Below, piece by piece: positions 1-11,626 of a DNA stretch of 64,000 nt. The first letter of the stretch is position 1. Each line of letters begins with the position of its first letter. The position numbers and the translations under genes are program-made. Origin of the DNA: Ursus arctos (Eukaryota; Chordata; Mammalia; Carnivora; Ursidae); NCBI RefSeq assembly GCF_023065955.2, contig NW_026622886.1, positions 7,636,001-7,700,000 on the forward strand, written 5' to 3'. The notes under the pieces are model-generated. The model did not search any database. It was given only the letters and a program-made list of their open reading frames with translations, and was not told the origin of the DNA.

Positions 1-437
1 TGTTCCATGATTCATTATTTGCATATAACACCCAGTGCTCATTACAACATGTGCCCTCCTTAATGCCCATCACCGGGCTACCCCTTGCCCTCACCCCTCT
101 CCCCTCTGAAACCCTCACATTTTTTCCCGGGGTCCTTGGTCTCTCATGGTTCATGTCCCCCTCTGATGTCCCCCCTTCAGTTTTCCTTTCCTTCCCCTAA
201 TGTCCTCCATGCTATTCCTTATATTCCACATATGAGTGAAACCATATGATAATTGTCTTTTCTCTGCTTGACTTATTTCACTTAGCATAGTCCCCTCCAG
301 TTCCATCGATGTTGATGCAAATGGTGGGTATTCATCCTTTCTGATGACTGAGGAATATTCCATTGTATATATGGACCACATCTTCTTTATCCATTCGTCT
401 GTTGAAGGGCATTTTGGCTCTGTACATTTCCTCAACC
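1..437 (-). mobile_element. Carnivore L1 3' end (antisense half of an inverted L1)
   Basis: Read on the minus strand this is the end of L1 ORF2 (…KCPSTDEWIKKMW…MEYSSVIRKDEYPPFAST…) followed by the carnivore L1 3' untranslated region. That region is the one with 'ggagggcacatgttgtaatg' and 'ggtgttatatgcaaa' near the left edge. The element runs off the left edge, so its poly(A) and target duplication are not visible. At about position 430-440 it switches abruptly to plus-strand L1 5' sequence. Confidence 0.85.
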
Positions 438-672
438 CCCCCCCCAACAAAATGACTAAGAGGAGGAACCTCTAACAAAGAAAAGAATCAGAGAGTATGG
501 CCTCTGCCACAGACCTAATGGATATGGATATAAGCAAGATGTCAGAGATAGACTTCAGAGTAACAATTATGAAGTTGGTATCTAGGCTTGAGAAAAATAT
601 TAGCAACAATATAGAATCTCTAAGGGCAGAAATGATATCTAATTAGGCCGAATTTAAAAATGCTATGAATGA

Positions 673-871
673 GGGGCACCTGGGTGGCTCAGTCGTTAAG
701 TGTCTGCCTTAGGCTCAGGGCGTGATCCCAGAGTCCTGGGATCGAGCCCCACATCAGGTTCCTCTGCTGGGAGCCTGCTTCGTCCTCTCCCACTCCCCCT
801 GCCTGTGTTCCATCTCTCACTGGCGGTGTCTCTCTGTCAAATAAATAAATAAAATCTTCTAAAAAATAAAT
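673..871 (+). mobile_element. SINEC (CAN-SINE) with 17-bp target-site duplication
   Basis: The tRNA-Lys-like head starts 'gggcacctgggtggctcag' and continues 'gggatcgagccccacatcag'. A CT-rich body follows, then the tail 'aaataaataaataaaatctt'. The element is flanked by perfect copies of 'aaaaatgctatgaatga' at 656-672 and 872-888. It sits inside the L1 ORF1 copy and is therefore younger than that L1. Confidence 0.97.
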
Positions 872-884
872 AAAAATGCTATGA

Positions 885-1367
885 ATGAAATGCAGTCTAA
901 ACTGGATACTCTTGACTGCCAGGTTAAATGGGGCAGAAGAACGAATTCGTGAGCTAGAAGAAAAGATGATAGAAAAGAAGGAAACCAGGGAGGCCTGGGA
1001 AAAACAGCTTAAAGCCCAAGAGATCAGACTGAGAGAGATTAATGACGCCATGAAATGTTCCAATGTCAGAATTATTGGGATCCCTGATGGGGTGGGGGGG
1101 AGAGAGAGAGGTCTAGAAGATATATTTGAGCAAAATGTAGCTGAGAACTTCTCTAATCTGGGGAAGGAAACAAGCATTCATGTCCAAGAGTCAGAGAGGA
1201 TCCCTCCCAAGATCAATGTGAACAGATCAACACCCTGGCATATGATAGTACAACTCACTAATCTTAGATCCAAGGAAACAATCCTGAAAGCAGGTAGGGG
1301 AAAGAGATTTCTTACGTACAGAGGGAGGAGCATCAGAATAACATTAGACCTGTCCACAGAGACCTAG
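885..1367 (+). pseudogene. L1 ORF1p remnant (coiled coil end, RRM, start of C-terminal domain)
   Basis: A 160-codon open stretch matches L1 ORF1p. A heptad-like segment comes first (RIRELEEKMIEKKETREAWE). It is followed by the RRM start NVRIIGIPDG and then an LRSKETILKAGRGK segment of the C-terminal region. The N-terminal coding part lies before the SINE at 438-672 and contains in-frame stops, such as the 'tctaattag' near 640. The open stretch itself begins at a fortuitous methionine downstream of the SINE. The 3' part of ORF1 continues after the stop at 1365 in another frame. This is a dead copy. Confidence 0.85.
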
Positions 1368-1914
1368 CAAGCCAGAAAGGACTGGCAAGACATATTCAGG
1401 GTACTAAATGAGAAGAACATGCAGCCAAGGATACTTTATCCAGCAAGGCTGTCATTCAGAATGGATGGGAAGACAAGGAGCTTCCAAGACCGGCAGAAAC
1501 TGAAAGAATATGTGGCCACCAGGCTGGCCCTGCAAGAAATATTAAGGGGGAGGTTCTATAAAAGAAGAAAGACGCCAAGAGTAATATAGACCAGAAATTT
1601 ACAGAAATAATCTATAAAAATAGGGACTTCACAGGCAACATGATGGCACTAAAATCATATCTTTCAATAGTCACTCTCAACGTCAATGGCCTAAATGCTC
1701 CCCTGAAACAGCACAGGGTTGCAGATTGGATAAAAAGACATGACCCATTCTTTTCCCTTTTAAAAAACTTTTTAAAAATTGAACTGTAACAAAAATATAG
1801 TGTATATAGGTATATATATCTTACTGAATTATCACGGTCTTGGCTATTCTTAAATATATGTAAGAATAAACTTCTCAATTTCCATGCACGTATGCACACA
1901 CTCATACACATTGG

Positions 1915-3180
1915 GACTTTGATCGGAATTTTATTGAGTCAATATCCATAAATTAGATTGATAAGAATTGTTATCTTTACAATAATGAGTTCTTCTATAT
2001 AAACATGATTTGTTATTCTTTTGATTTTTTGTTCTTTAAAGTCTTCCAATAACATTTTACAATGTTCCTGTAAAAGTCTTACACATCTTCTGTTACACGC
2101 ATTTCTGGGTATCTGATAGGTTTTGTTGCCATTGCAAATGATATTTTAGCATATTTTCAACCTATTTCTGGTATATGAAAAGGCAGTTAACTTTTGTATA
2201 TTGACATTATATGTGGAAGTCTCCGAAACTCTTACTGATTCTAATAATTTATCAATAGACTTAAGGTTTGTTGGGGTTGTTTTTTTTTTTTATAATCTAA
2301 AGACTGCCTCCAATAATGTCTTTTTTTTGTCTGTTGTTAATAGACATATTTCATATTTGCATTTTATAACTTTATCTTTTTATTTCAAACTTTTTTTCTT
2401 TTAAATGACATATGGCTGGATTTTTTAAAATTTTTATATAAAAATCCTTCATCCAGAAGGTATGGTCTATTTATCTAAATTGCTATTACCCATATGGTTG
2501 GTGTTACTTCTGCCATTTGATTTTGTGCTTCCTATTTGTCCGACTTTTCAGTTTTTTTTCATTTCTCCTTTCTTACCTTCTTTGGATTGATTGTAAGTTT
2601 TTATTTCTTAACATAAATACTTGAAGTCTAAAATAAATATTTTCCCTCTCCCCCAAAATTTGAGAACTTTAGAATGCTTTTTCAATAATCACCTCCTCTT
2701 GAATTGTATGCCTATTATTTAAAGTATTTAAAGAATTGCTTTTGTTCTAATTTCATTATGTAGCATTGTTGATTTTCAGGTGGCATGTTTAAAAAAATTC
2801 ATAAATTTGCTTTCTTCTTTTCTCACTATTCTTTCCCACATTTCAGGCTTTCCTTCTGGGATCATTTTCCTTCTTCCTGTAATATGTCTTTTAAAATTTT
2901 CTTTAGTGAGTGTCTGCTACTAGTAAAATCCATTTTCGATTCTCTGAAAAATGTCTATTTTTTCATCTGAAAGGATGTTTTCACTGGATCTACCTGTCTA
3001 GGTGACAGTTATTTTCTCTTGGCGCACTGAGGATCTGATTCCACTCTCTTAAGGCCTGCATTGTTTTTGTTGATAAGTCAACTGTCAGTCACTTCTCATT
3101 TCTACATCCTTTTTCTTGGTTTCTTTTCAAATATACTTGGTCATTTTTGACGGTTTTCTTGTTCTTTCGTCATACTTTTT
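1915..3180 (-). mobile_element. Old L1 (L1M-type), antisense
   Basis: Diverged, AT-rich antisense L1 text is recognisable. Examples are 'attgagtcaatatccataaa', 'cttttgtatattgacattat' (ORF2 3' half), and further right 'tctttagtgagtgtctgct' with 'gacagttattttct', which belongs to old L1M elements. It is probably more than one fragment. Boundaries are approximate. Confidence 0.6.
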
Positions 3181-3185
3181 ATTGT

Positions 3186-3361
3186 CTGTATAGTTATCTA
3201 TTGGTGCATAACAAATTACAACAAAATTTAGTGACTTAAAAGAAGTCACTTATTGTGTCTCGTGATTTCTGTTAGAAATTCAGGAAGGGCTTAGCTGGGC
3301 ACTTCTCATTTGGGAACCCATGGAGTTCTAGGCATATGTCAGCTTGGGTTGGTTAATTGAC
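3186..3361. mobile_element. Ancient LTR fragment (MaLR-like), left part
   Basis: The text 'tatctattggtgcataacaa' with 'agtgacttaaaagaa' resembles the common mammalian LTRs reading 'tatctattgctgcataacaaattac…cttagtggcttaaaac'. It is cut at 3361 by an antisense L1 and appears to resume at 4843. The family name is not certain. Confidence 0.55.
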
Positions 3362-4832
3362 TTTTTCCCTTTTTTTTTTTAACATACAAAATATTTTATT
3401 GTGTTATAGTGTTGGTATTTTATTTTTGTTTGGGTCATTTTTTTTTCAGCTTTATTGAGATAGACTGACTTACATTATGTAAGTTTAAGGTATACAACAT
3501 GTTGACTTGATTTGATGCATTATGATTACCATCATGTCCCATTCTCACCATTTCTTCTTTGTGATGAGAACATTTAACATCTACTCTCTTAGCAACTTTG
3601 AAGTATGTAATACAGTATTATTAACTATAATCACCCTACTGTGTATTGGATCCCGAGAACTAATTCATCTTATTACTGGAAGTTTATACCCTTTGACCAA
3701 CATTTCTCCATCTCCTCGCTCTGCCACCCCCAGCCCCTGGTAACCACCATTATACTTTCTGTGAGCTTTTTCAGATTCCCAATATAGGTGATACCATACA
3801 GTATTTGTCTTTCTGTCGTATTTCATTTAGCATAATGTCCTCAAGGTCCATCCATGTTGTTGCAAATGGCAGGATTTCCCTCTTTTTATAGCTGAATAAT
3901 ACTCCATTCTATATACCACATGTTCTTTATGTATTTACCCATTGGTGGGCACTTAGGTTGTTTCCATGTCTTGACTATTGTGAATAATGCTGCAGTTGAA
4001 TGATGCTGCATGGGGGTGCAGATATCTCTTTGAGACGTTGTTTTCATTTCTTTTGGATATATACCCAAGTATATCCGAAGTGGGGTTGCTAGGTTATATG
4101 GTAGTTCTATTTTTAATTTTTTCCATACCATTTTCCATAATAGCTATGCCAGTTTACATTCCCACCAACAATGCACAAGGGTTCCCTTTTCTCTACATCC
4201 TTGCCAGTACTGGTTACCTCATCTCCTTTTGATGACAGCCATTCTGATAGGGTAAGGTGATGTCTCACTGTGGTTTGATAGGCATTCCCCTGATGATTAG
4301 TGATGCCATGCCTCTTCATGCACCTGTTGGCTGCTTGTGTGTCTTCTTTGGGAAGGAATGTCTTTCCAGTTCTTCTGCCCATTTTTTAATCAGACTGGTT
4401 TTTGTTTTTTGTTTGTTTGTTTGGTTGGTTTTTTTGCTATTGAGTTGTATGAGTTCTTTATATATTTTGGATCTTAATCCCTCATCAAATACATGATTTG
4501 CAAATATCTTTCCCATTCCATCTGTTGCCTTTTCATTTTATTGTTTCTTTTGCTGTACAGAGCTTTTTAGTTTGATATAGTCCCACTCCTTAATTTTTGC
4601 TTTTGTTGCTTGTGTTTTTGGTGTCCTATCCTACAAAATCTTTGCCAAGGCCATTGTCAAGGAGCTTTTTTCCTTTGTATTTTTTTCTAGGAGTTTTATA
4701 GTTTCTTTTTTATATGGGAGTACTTCATCTATTTTGAGGTAATTTTTGCGAGTAGTGTAGGATAGGGGTCTGATTTCATTCTTCTGCATGTGGTTAACCA
4801 TTTTGCCCAGCACCATTTATTGAAGACACTGG
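3362..4832 (-). mobile_element. 5'-truncated L1 (L1MA-like), antisense, inserted in an LTR
   Basis: The left end is a poly-T stretch (3362-3380). It is followed by antisense L1MA-type 3' UTR ('cagctttattgagatagact', 'aggtatacaacatgttgac'). Antisense ORF2 C-terminus comes next; the minus-strand peptide has [10 protein letters not shown] and later ALFTIVKTWKQPKCP, with frameshifts. The element is 5'-truncated at about 4832. A short direct repeat 'taattgacttt' flanks it (3354-3364 and 4833-4843), as expected for a target-site duplication. Confidence 0.82.
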
Positions 4833-4842
4833 GTAATTGACT

Positions 4843-5180
4843 TTCAAGGTATATTCACATAGCTGGCAAGTGGGTACCTGATGTAGGCTAGGGACTTTAT
4901 TTCCCTCCATTTGGGCCTCTCCACAGTCCTCTCGAGTGTCCTCATCTCATGGAGACTGGCCTCTATCTAAGTGAGCAAACAATGTGAGGTAGGTGGGCAT
5001 GAAGTGAATCATTCAGTGGCCGGGGGATTAGACCCTACCTTTTCGTGGAAAGAGTGTGAAGGAATTTGGGGATATGCTTTTAAACCACTGCCTATTTCTC
5101 GTTACTTCTTAATAGATGGGTCTGTCTTATGTTCTTATGTAACAATTTCAGTAATCAGTCTCTTGGGGTCCAATGCATTC
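4843..5180. mobile_element. Ancient LTR fragment (MaLR-like), right part
   Basis: This continues the LTR cut at 3361. It contains 'tagctggcaagt', 'ttgggcctctccacag' and, near 5046-5075, 'gtggaaagagtgtgaaggaa', which resemble the interior of the same LTR type. It is diverged, and the end is not determined. Confidence 0.5.
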
Positions 5181-5760
5181 TGACTTCTGTAGGGTTTCTT
5201 TTCTGATAGAATTTGTGACTTGGTGTGTGTATGGGCATGAGAGCGAGCGAGCGAGAGTTGGAAATTTATCTATGAGAATTCTTTGATGCCAGGTTTTAAA
5301 ATACATGCCTCCAGAGAGGATTTGTATTCACAGTGGTTTCAGACCGAAAAGACAGCTATGAATTCTGGCCCCCAAATGCCTGAGGATAGGTCTGAAGTGA
5401 AGAACCCTCTGTAGAGACTTCTTTGTCACTGTCTTTCACCCAGACCCGGAGCCCAGACAGACAAGTGTCCCTCCTCTTCCTCTGCAGGGCTGGCTTCACT
5501 CACCAAGCACATGACTTCCGGGGGGTTGGGGGTGCAATCCTGGCTTTGGGCGTTGTTTCTCAGCCTGCTTTGGCATACTCCTATAGTCCTAGTCTGTCTC
5601 TTTTTTCTGCGTCTGGCTCATTACAACCAGTGCTCCGTGACGCTCACGACAGACAGGTTCCCCAGCTCAGGTGCGGCCTTCAGCTTCATTACCTCTGTGG
5701 GCTTGTGCTTGCTTTCTAATCAATTTTCTTTATTGACTCTAAGGATTGTCCTTATGTTTT

Positions 5761-5938
5761 GTTTGTTTTTTTTTAAGATATTATTTATTTATTTATTAGA
5801 GGGAGCACAAGCAGAGGAAGTAGGAGAGGGAGAAGCAGGCTTCCAGGGAACCCAACTTGGGGCTCAATCCCAGGACCCCAGGGATCATGACCTGAGCTGA
5901 AGGAGAGGCTTAACCGACTGAGCCACCCAGGCCACCCT
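5761..5938 (-). mobile_element. SINEC, antisense
   Basis: It begins with a T-run and 'aagatattatttatttattt' (reverse complement of the tail) and ends with 'gactgagccacccaggccac' (reverse complement of the head). The imperfect direct repeats 'tccttatgtttt' (5749-5760) and 'tccttacgttct' (5940-5951) flank it. Confidence 0.93.
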
Positions 5939-5959
5939 ATCCTTACGTTCTTACCTACT

Positions 5960-6020
5960 CTTTTTTTTTCCTTTTATACACACACACACCCCTACATTAT
6001 TATTATTTTTTTTTTATCCA
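5960..6020. repeat. T-rich / (CA)n low-complexity tract
   Basis: T-runs surround a short 'acacacacacac' stretch and a 'attattattatt' stretch. Confidence 0.8.
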
Positions 6021-6109
6021 GCATTTTTAGGTGTTTTCTACCAAGATTTTGTTTGTTTTTCAGGATATATTGTCCCCCATACTGTCATATACTGATGTCT
6101 CAGGGCGGG

Positions 6110-6240
6110 GGGCTCTTTAAAACTACTCACTCCCTGGCCCAGCCCAAACTTAGCAAATTAGAATCTCCTGAGATGGGGGCCAAGTGCAGTACTTTTTAAA
6201 AACCTCCCCAGAGGATCATGATGCCTGCTGCTACTAAGAG
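6110..6240 (+). mobile_element. MER5A-like hAT MITE fragment
   Basis: 'ctggcccagcccaaac…ttagaatctcctgagatggggg' followed by 'tttttaaaaacctccccaga' follows the MER5A pattern of a short non-autonomous hAT-Charlie element. It is diverged. Confidence 0.55.
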
Positions 6241-6904
6241 ATAATTATTATAATGAAGACATGGTCCAGAAGCAATGGAAGCACAGCAGGAGAGCTAAAT
6301 TTGGCCCATGAAGTTGGGGAAGGCTTTATGGAGGAGGAAATTGCTTTTTGCCCTTTTTAAACATTCCCTCTCATCCTCTGACTGCTGCAGCTAGCTTTAC
6401 CGTGTGTAAGCATCCAACATCAGCATCGCCCCATGTGTCTGCGGGCCCCTGGGGAATGTCCAGAGGCAGCCGTCTTCTCTCTGCGGGTGTAACACGATCA
6501 TGTGAGTTGGCCCAGATTGTGGTATGAGATTCCCAGCACTGGCTAATGCCCGTCCCCATGTCTGCCCATTGCATGGGCTCAGAGCCACCAGCGTTCCAGC
6601 TTACAGAGCAAGAACCCACCTGCGTTGTTCTCAGGTCCTCCCGAGAGTGTGGAGTGGGCTGTCTGAGCTGACAGGTGCAGCATAAAAGAGAATTTCAGCA
6701 AGGAGGATTCTGGACAGGAGACAACCCTCAGAATGTTGGGTCCATTTCTTGTATGACTCCAAGCTGTACCAAGCCGTACCACACTGTCAGGAGAGTTTTG
6801 TTTGAATTTACTCTTCAGTAACCTGTAAAAGGCTTTCACCGTGGACCACGTCCCTAGATCCACATTGAATGGAGACGCTAAGCAGTTCATGAGGCATGCA
6901 AATC

Positions 6905-7125
6905 GGACTCAGGAAGGACCTAGGTTTGAATCCCAGCTGTGCCGCTTATTAGTAGCATCTCCACAGGCAAGGAATTTCTGTTTTCTGAGCCTCGGTTTCC
7001 ATTTCTGTTAAATGGAAGGTAATATCTGTCTTCTGAGGTTCCTGGAAAACAAATGAAACAATGTATTTTAAATGCCCTGTACAGTGTCTCATGGACACTC
7101 CTGTTATTGTTACTATTGCTCTTAT
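6905..7125 (+). repeat. MIR SINE
   Basis: 'ggtttgaatcccagctgtgc' is followed by 'gagcctcggtttccatttct' and 'aaatgccctgtacagtgtct', which is the MIR order head, core, tail. Confidence 0.85.
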
Positions 7126-7284
7126 GGTTCCTAAGATCCCTAAGGGATCTATAGGACAAGGATTATTTTCATGTTCTCTTCTTGTTTAGCAAATTGGATG
7201 CCCCCTCAGCTTAGCATACAAGTCAAGACCAGATTTCTGTGCCCGCGCTGACCCCAGTCCACCGTCCCAGATTTAGTTCCTAGT

Positions 7285-7520
7285 AATAACAGTAAAAACC
7301 ACAGCTCATGTATTGAACAACTCTAAGTACCGGACACCAATGTAGATACTCGACATACTTTATCTCTGGTCCTTGCAGTAACCTGCAAGTAGGGTGTATC
7401 AGCCCTGTATGACAAAGAGCAAACTAAAGGTCAGAGGGTGAAGGACTTTGCAAGGACACACAAGGAGCCAGTGGCTCAGCTGGGACTTGAAACCAGGATT
7501 GCAGTGTTTCCATATGTAAA
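7285..7520 (-). repeat. MIR SINE, antisense
   Basis: Antisense MIR text is visible: 'actttatctctggtccttgc', 'gtgaaggactttgcaagg', 'gggacttgaaaccaggattg'. Confidence 0.82.
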
Positions 7521-7559
7521 CAGCCTCCCCTTCACTGTGCATGGCTCTATATGATTGCT

Positions 7560-7905
7560 ACCCTCAGGGTCTTTCCTCAGCCTGGAATGACCTTTCACCT
7601 TTTAATCTGCCCACCAAACCTTATTCATCCTTTTAAGACCCAGAGCAAATGCCACCTACCTCGTGCGCCTTCATCTGGCTCTCTTGGTTGCAGAGAATTA
7701 GTCTATCGCCCTATTTCCATGGCACTTACTTAGGTTCCATTTGGGGCACATTTGCTACTGTCTTGTGTCTCTCATGCACATAAGTGGCTCCTATTTTTAT
7801 TTGTCTTGTGTTCAAAGTCAGCAGTTCTATCTCATTCTTTTTTTTTTCATTTCATAATAACCATCCATGACATGTCCTAGATGTTCATTAAATGTTCATT
7901 GAATC
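7560..7905 (+). repeat. L2 LINE 3' end
   Basis: The L2 3' pattern is present: 'cctcagcctggaatgacctt', then 'agagcaaatgccacct', then the tail 'gttcattaaatgttcattga'. Confidence 0.75.
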
Positions 7906-9639
7906 AAAGAAGAAAAATTCTGCCCAGAAAGGTTGTTATTAGGTTATGTTCTTCGATATGCTTGTCCTTAAATCTTCTTCGGTGATGCCGTGCAAGTGAC
8001 CGTCAGCGGGAGACAGAGTGGACACACGTTGCCCTCGTGCCTAGCTTTGTTGACAGCCGTGAAACTTCTCACATTGCAAGCTTGCAAGTGAAAGGTTCTG
8101 TCTGCCTGAGTTGTATAAGCCACAGAAGTTTATTTCACTGGATCAGATCTCCTGTTACTTGTCTGGGTCTTTCCCTCCAGCCCCCTTCGGCTTCCTCATT
8201 CTCGCCTGGCATGTCATCCCAAATCTACAGAAGGCGAGTGGACTGCATGTTGAGTTCTGTTAGCTCAGAGACGCAGCCGCCCCACATACAAGCTCTTGAG
8301 AATGATGCCCCACGAGGAGGCTTGCACCTAGGTGACTGAGTCAGCCGCAGTCAAAAATTGCCTAAGTGAAATGGAATTGAATCTCTCAGGGGCTCAAAGG
8401 TTGCATTTCTAACAGGTTCTTCCGTTCTCTGATGCCTTGCATTCAGTGACTCCTTAATACAGAGTTAATTGAAATGGAAAACATCAAGCACAAAAGCAGA
8501 AAGCCAAAAGGACTTTGTAAGATGTTTATGATTTCCCCGCACTTTGATTAGGCATGCATTTAGAAGTCACCAGCAAACCAAAAACGTTATGTTTGACAAG
8601 TAGGAAGACAATATTGGCCCAAATCTTCCTGTCTCAAAGAAAGAATAACAGTACCCAAGGTGGGGAACATCAATTATAATAAGATAGGTCAGAGTCCTTA
8701 GATCATAGGTGAGACTTTTTGGTACAGGTGGCTTGGTGGTTGTGCCTAGGTCTTAAGCAGCTATGAGGTCATTGACAGCCGTAGGATCGAAGACTGTCAG
8801 AACTCGGAGGGACCTTTGGGATTGTTTTGTGGAAATACTTCACAAAAGTGGATGTCCAGATCTCAGAACAATTGTGCCTGGCCTGGAACTCTCGTGTTGT
8901 GTCACAAAGATGGCCAATAATAAGGGGAGAACGTGTACAGATGAAGCATGGCTGTAAATAGACGTGTTCGAGAGTCCACCTTGTTCTCAAGCTAGGGTCC
9001 ACTGGTTATCCTTACATGGTGTTTTTCTCATATAGCCTACACTCATGTTATTTCCAACTTCACTTATGTAGAGGTCGTACCAAAGACATTCTTCAAGCAC
9101 AGGAATACAGAATCCAACCTGATTCTTACTACCTGTCTGAGTTGTCAAATACCATAGCCATTGTTTAGTGACTCACCACTATCATGAGATCTTTCTCGAA
9201 TGCAATTTAGTTTTCAGGGAGACAGCTCTCTTTTCACACTGCTAATTAATCAGTTTACATAATATTTACTTAACACACTTAATTGCAACAATAGCAACAT
9301 GCATAAACAGGTCTTGGAACATCCGTAACTCATTCTTGGTTAGCACACGGCCCGATGGGCAGAAGCACGGAAGTGGAGAAATCCCAAAGAACTCAGTGGA
9401 CCTTGTTCTGCATGCCCTGTGCTCCGGTCCATGTAACAAACTCCTGGGGGAGACTGGGAGGATGGACAGGAGGCCCTCCATGCATTGTAATCCATTCCCT
9501 CCCTTTACAGACCCAGGAAAGAAAGAAAGGTGACCTGGTCAAGTCTTATAAACATCCTAATGGCAGACCTTCTCTGAACCACATTAACGCTATCTGAGAG
9601 TTCTTCTCTGTGGATTGCTTTTAGCAGTATGTACCTGGT

Positions 9640-10005
9640 CTGGGGTCTTCATCCATTTGGGCTACTCTAGCAGAATATCATACACTGCATGCAACATTCG
9701 TTTCTCACAGTTTTGGAGACTGGGAAGTACAAGATCAAGGCACCCACAGATTTGGTGTCTGGTGAGGGACTGCTCCCTGGTTCATGGGGAGCCATCTCCT
9801 TTCTGTGTCTTCACATGGTGGAAGGGGTGAGGAATCTCTCTGGGGTGTCCTTTGTAAGAACTCGAATCCTGTTCATAAGGGCTGCGCCCTCCTGAACTCA
9901 TCACCTTTCAAAGGCCCCACCTTCAAATACCATCTCATTGGTGGTTGGGTTTCAACATAAGAATTTGGGGCATACACGAATATTCACCCAACAGCAAATG
10001 GTAAA
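9640..10005 (-). mobile_element. MaLR-type LTR (MLT1/MST-like), antisense
   Basis: 'catttgggctactctagcag', 'ttggagactgggaagtacaa', 'aaaggccccaccttcaaata' and 'tttcaacataagaatttggg' are the reverse complement of the MLT1/MST LTR pattern. It is a solo LTR, with no internal region seen. Confidence 0.82.
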
Positions 10006-11084
10006 CAAATATAATCAATGGGTTTATGGGGCAGTTGCTCCTTGGGCAACAGCATGTAAGTATGTAACTGTTGGAGGATAAAATAGCAATGTTTCATGAC
10101 TTACACTGCTACCTTTAGTGTTGTGATGACGGCATATATAGCTCACAGAGCTAGTATGTTAAATCCTGGGCTTCTCTCCTTGCCATTCCTCATGATTACT
10201 GAACCCTACGCAAGAGCTCTGATTCCTGGAGTCGGATGATCCTTAATCCAGTGCATTGATTAAAGGTGGTTCAACAAAGAGCCTCTGATATATTTTCAAA
10301 ATGCAGCAGGAAGAGGATAAAATGAGTGGTTTTCCCATTTCTCAGGTTTCTGAGAAAACTAAGAGAGCCCAGACATGCGGCAGAAGCTGCAGGAAGTGAA
10401 ATGATGATAGGAACTGGAGGTCAGTACGAGGTTCCTTCTGCCCGAGTTCAGCCAGAACCAATGCAAAAACTGGCATCCAGGAGAGAGAGACAGATGCAGA
10501 GGCAGAATGAGGAAGGGCTGGCCACAGGCTACTGGTCAGTGGTGCTGCAGGTCCAGGTCGATGTGAAGGACCCGGACTCTCGGCAAAATGGGGGAACTCT
10601 TTTGTCCTTGACTGTCCTTGACTCTGCACTTCGGTTGTTGCTTTATGCACTCTAGCCTCCGGTGCTGGGGCAATTTGGGGTGCTCTCTGGGAGACCCGAC
10701 TGAAAGTGTCACTGTCCAAGTTAGCAAGTAGCGAAAGGACCGCATCTCAAAGTCTTGCCTCTGAGAGAATTCCAAACCTTTACATGGTGGCAACGGAGTC
10801 ATCTTGTCCTTGCCCCACCACCAGGAAGTGGAAAATGGGAAACAGTTTCCAAAAACTCACCTATAACCATGTGAGTGAGAAACCATGTAAGAAGTTTAAG
10901 CAAACAGAAACCAAACAGGCCCTGTGTGTGCACAAACATTCTGTTTCATTTATTACTCACTTATAGCCCACTGTTACAAAGGGCTTGAGACAACTTATAA
11001 GAAAAGATAGAATACATTATGGACAAGGTTCACTGTATCCTGTACTGTTTTTAAAGTTGAACTCTGAGCTTCCTGGCAGCCAAA

Positions 11085-11103
11085 GTAAAAAAAAAAAAAA
11101 AAA
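11085..11103. repeat. A-homopolymer
   Basis: A run of about 17 A residues lies just left of the SINEC at 11112. Confidence 0.85.
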
Positions 11104-11111
11104 GTTGACTC

Positions 11112-11296
11112 GGGGTGCCTGGGTGGCTCAGTCAAGCATCCAACTCTTGATTTTGGCTTAGGTCATAATCTCGGGGTCCTGAGATCGAGCCTCACATCAG
11201 GCTCACAGTCAGTGGGGAGTCTGTTCTCTCTCTGCTCCTTCCTCAGCTTATACTCTCTCTCAAATAAGTAAATAAATTATTAAAAAATTAAAAATA
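11112..11296 (+). mobile_element. SINEC (older subfamily)
   Basis: The head is 'ggggtgcctgggtggctcag' and the body 'ggggtcctgagatcgagcct' with 'cagtggggagtctgttctc'. The tail is 'caaataagtaaataaatt'. No clear target duplication was identified. Confidence 0.93.
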
Positions 11297-11548
11297 ACTC
11301 TTCTCAGTCAGAGGGTACTTGCTCCAAAAGAATATATGTTGTCTACCGGGGACTTTCCAAGGGGAAGATTGGCCTGGTGGACGTTGTCCTCAGTAACATC
11401 CTTGCAGTGAATGCAATGGGAAGTTGTGTAAAGCTCTGCAGTGTCCTTCGGGGAGAGTTGGGAGGCCAGACATGGGCGTGCAGCACAGACCCAGGCAGCG
11501 TGGCTCACTTATGCGCGTTCTGAGATCCCTCCACGCCCGGCCTTCAGC

Positions 11549-11626
11549 GGGTTACCCCTCACTGTGACTCCGCTCTCCCAGGCCTTTGGGTTACCCCTCA
11601 CTGTGACTCCGCTCTCCCAGGCCTTT
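11549..11626. repeat. Perfect tandem duplication, 2 x 39 bp
   Basis: Unit 1 (11549-11587) and unit 2 (11588-11626) are identical. Each starts 'gggttacccctcactgtgac' and ends 'cccaggccttt'. Perfect identity in neutral intronic DNA suggests a recent event or a length-variable minisatellite. Confidence 0.97.

Larger units (their letters stand above)
438..1750 (+). mobile_element. L1 5' part (ORF1 and start of ORF2), sense half of an inverted L1
   Basis: After a C-run at 438-447 the sequence is L1 ORF1 in plus orientation. It continues through the ORF1/ORF2 junction (~1590-1640) and the first ~30 codons of ORF2 (…SIVTLNVNGLNAPLKQHR… at ~1660-1725). It ends abruptly at about 1750 inside the endonuclease domain. 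Joined to the antisense 3' end at 1-437, this gives the inverted arrangement produced by twin priming. A SINEC at 673-871 interrupts ORF1. Confidence 0.85.
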
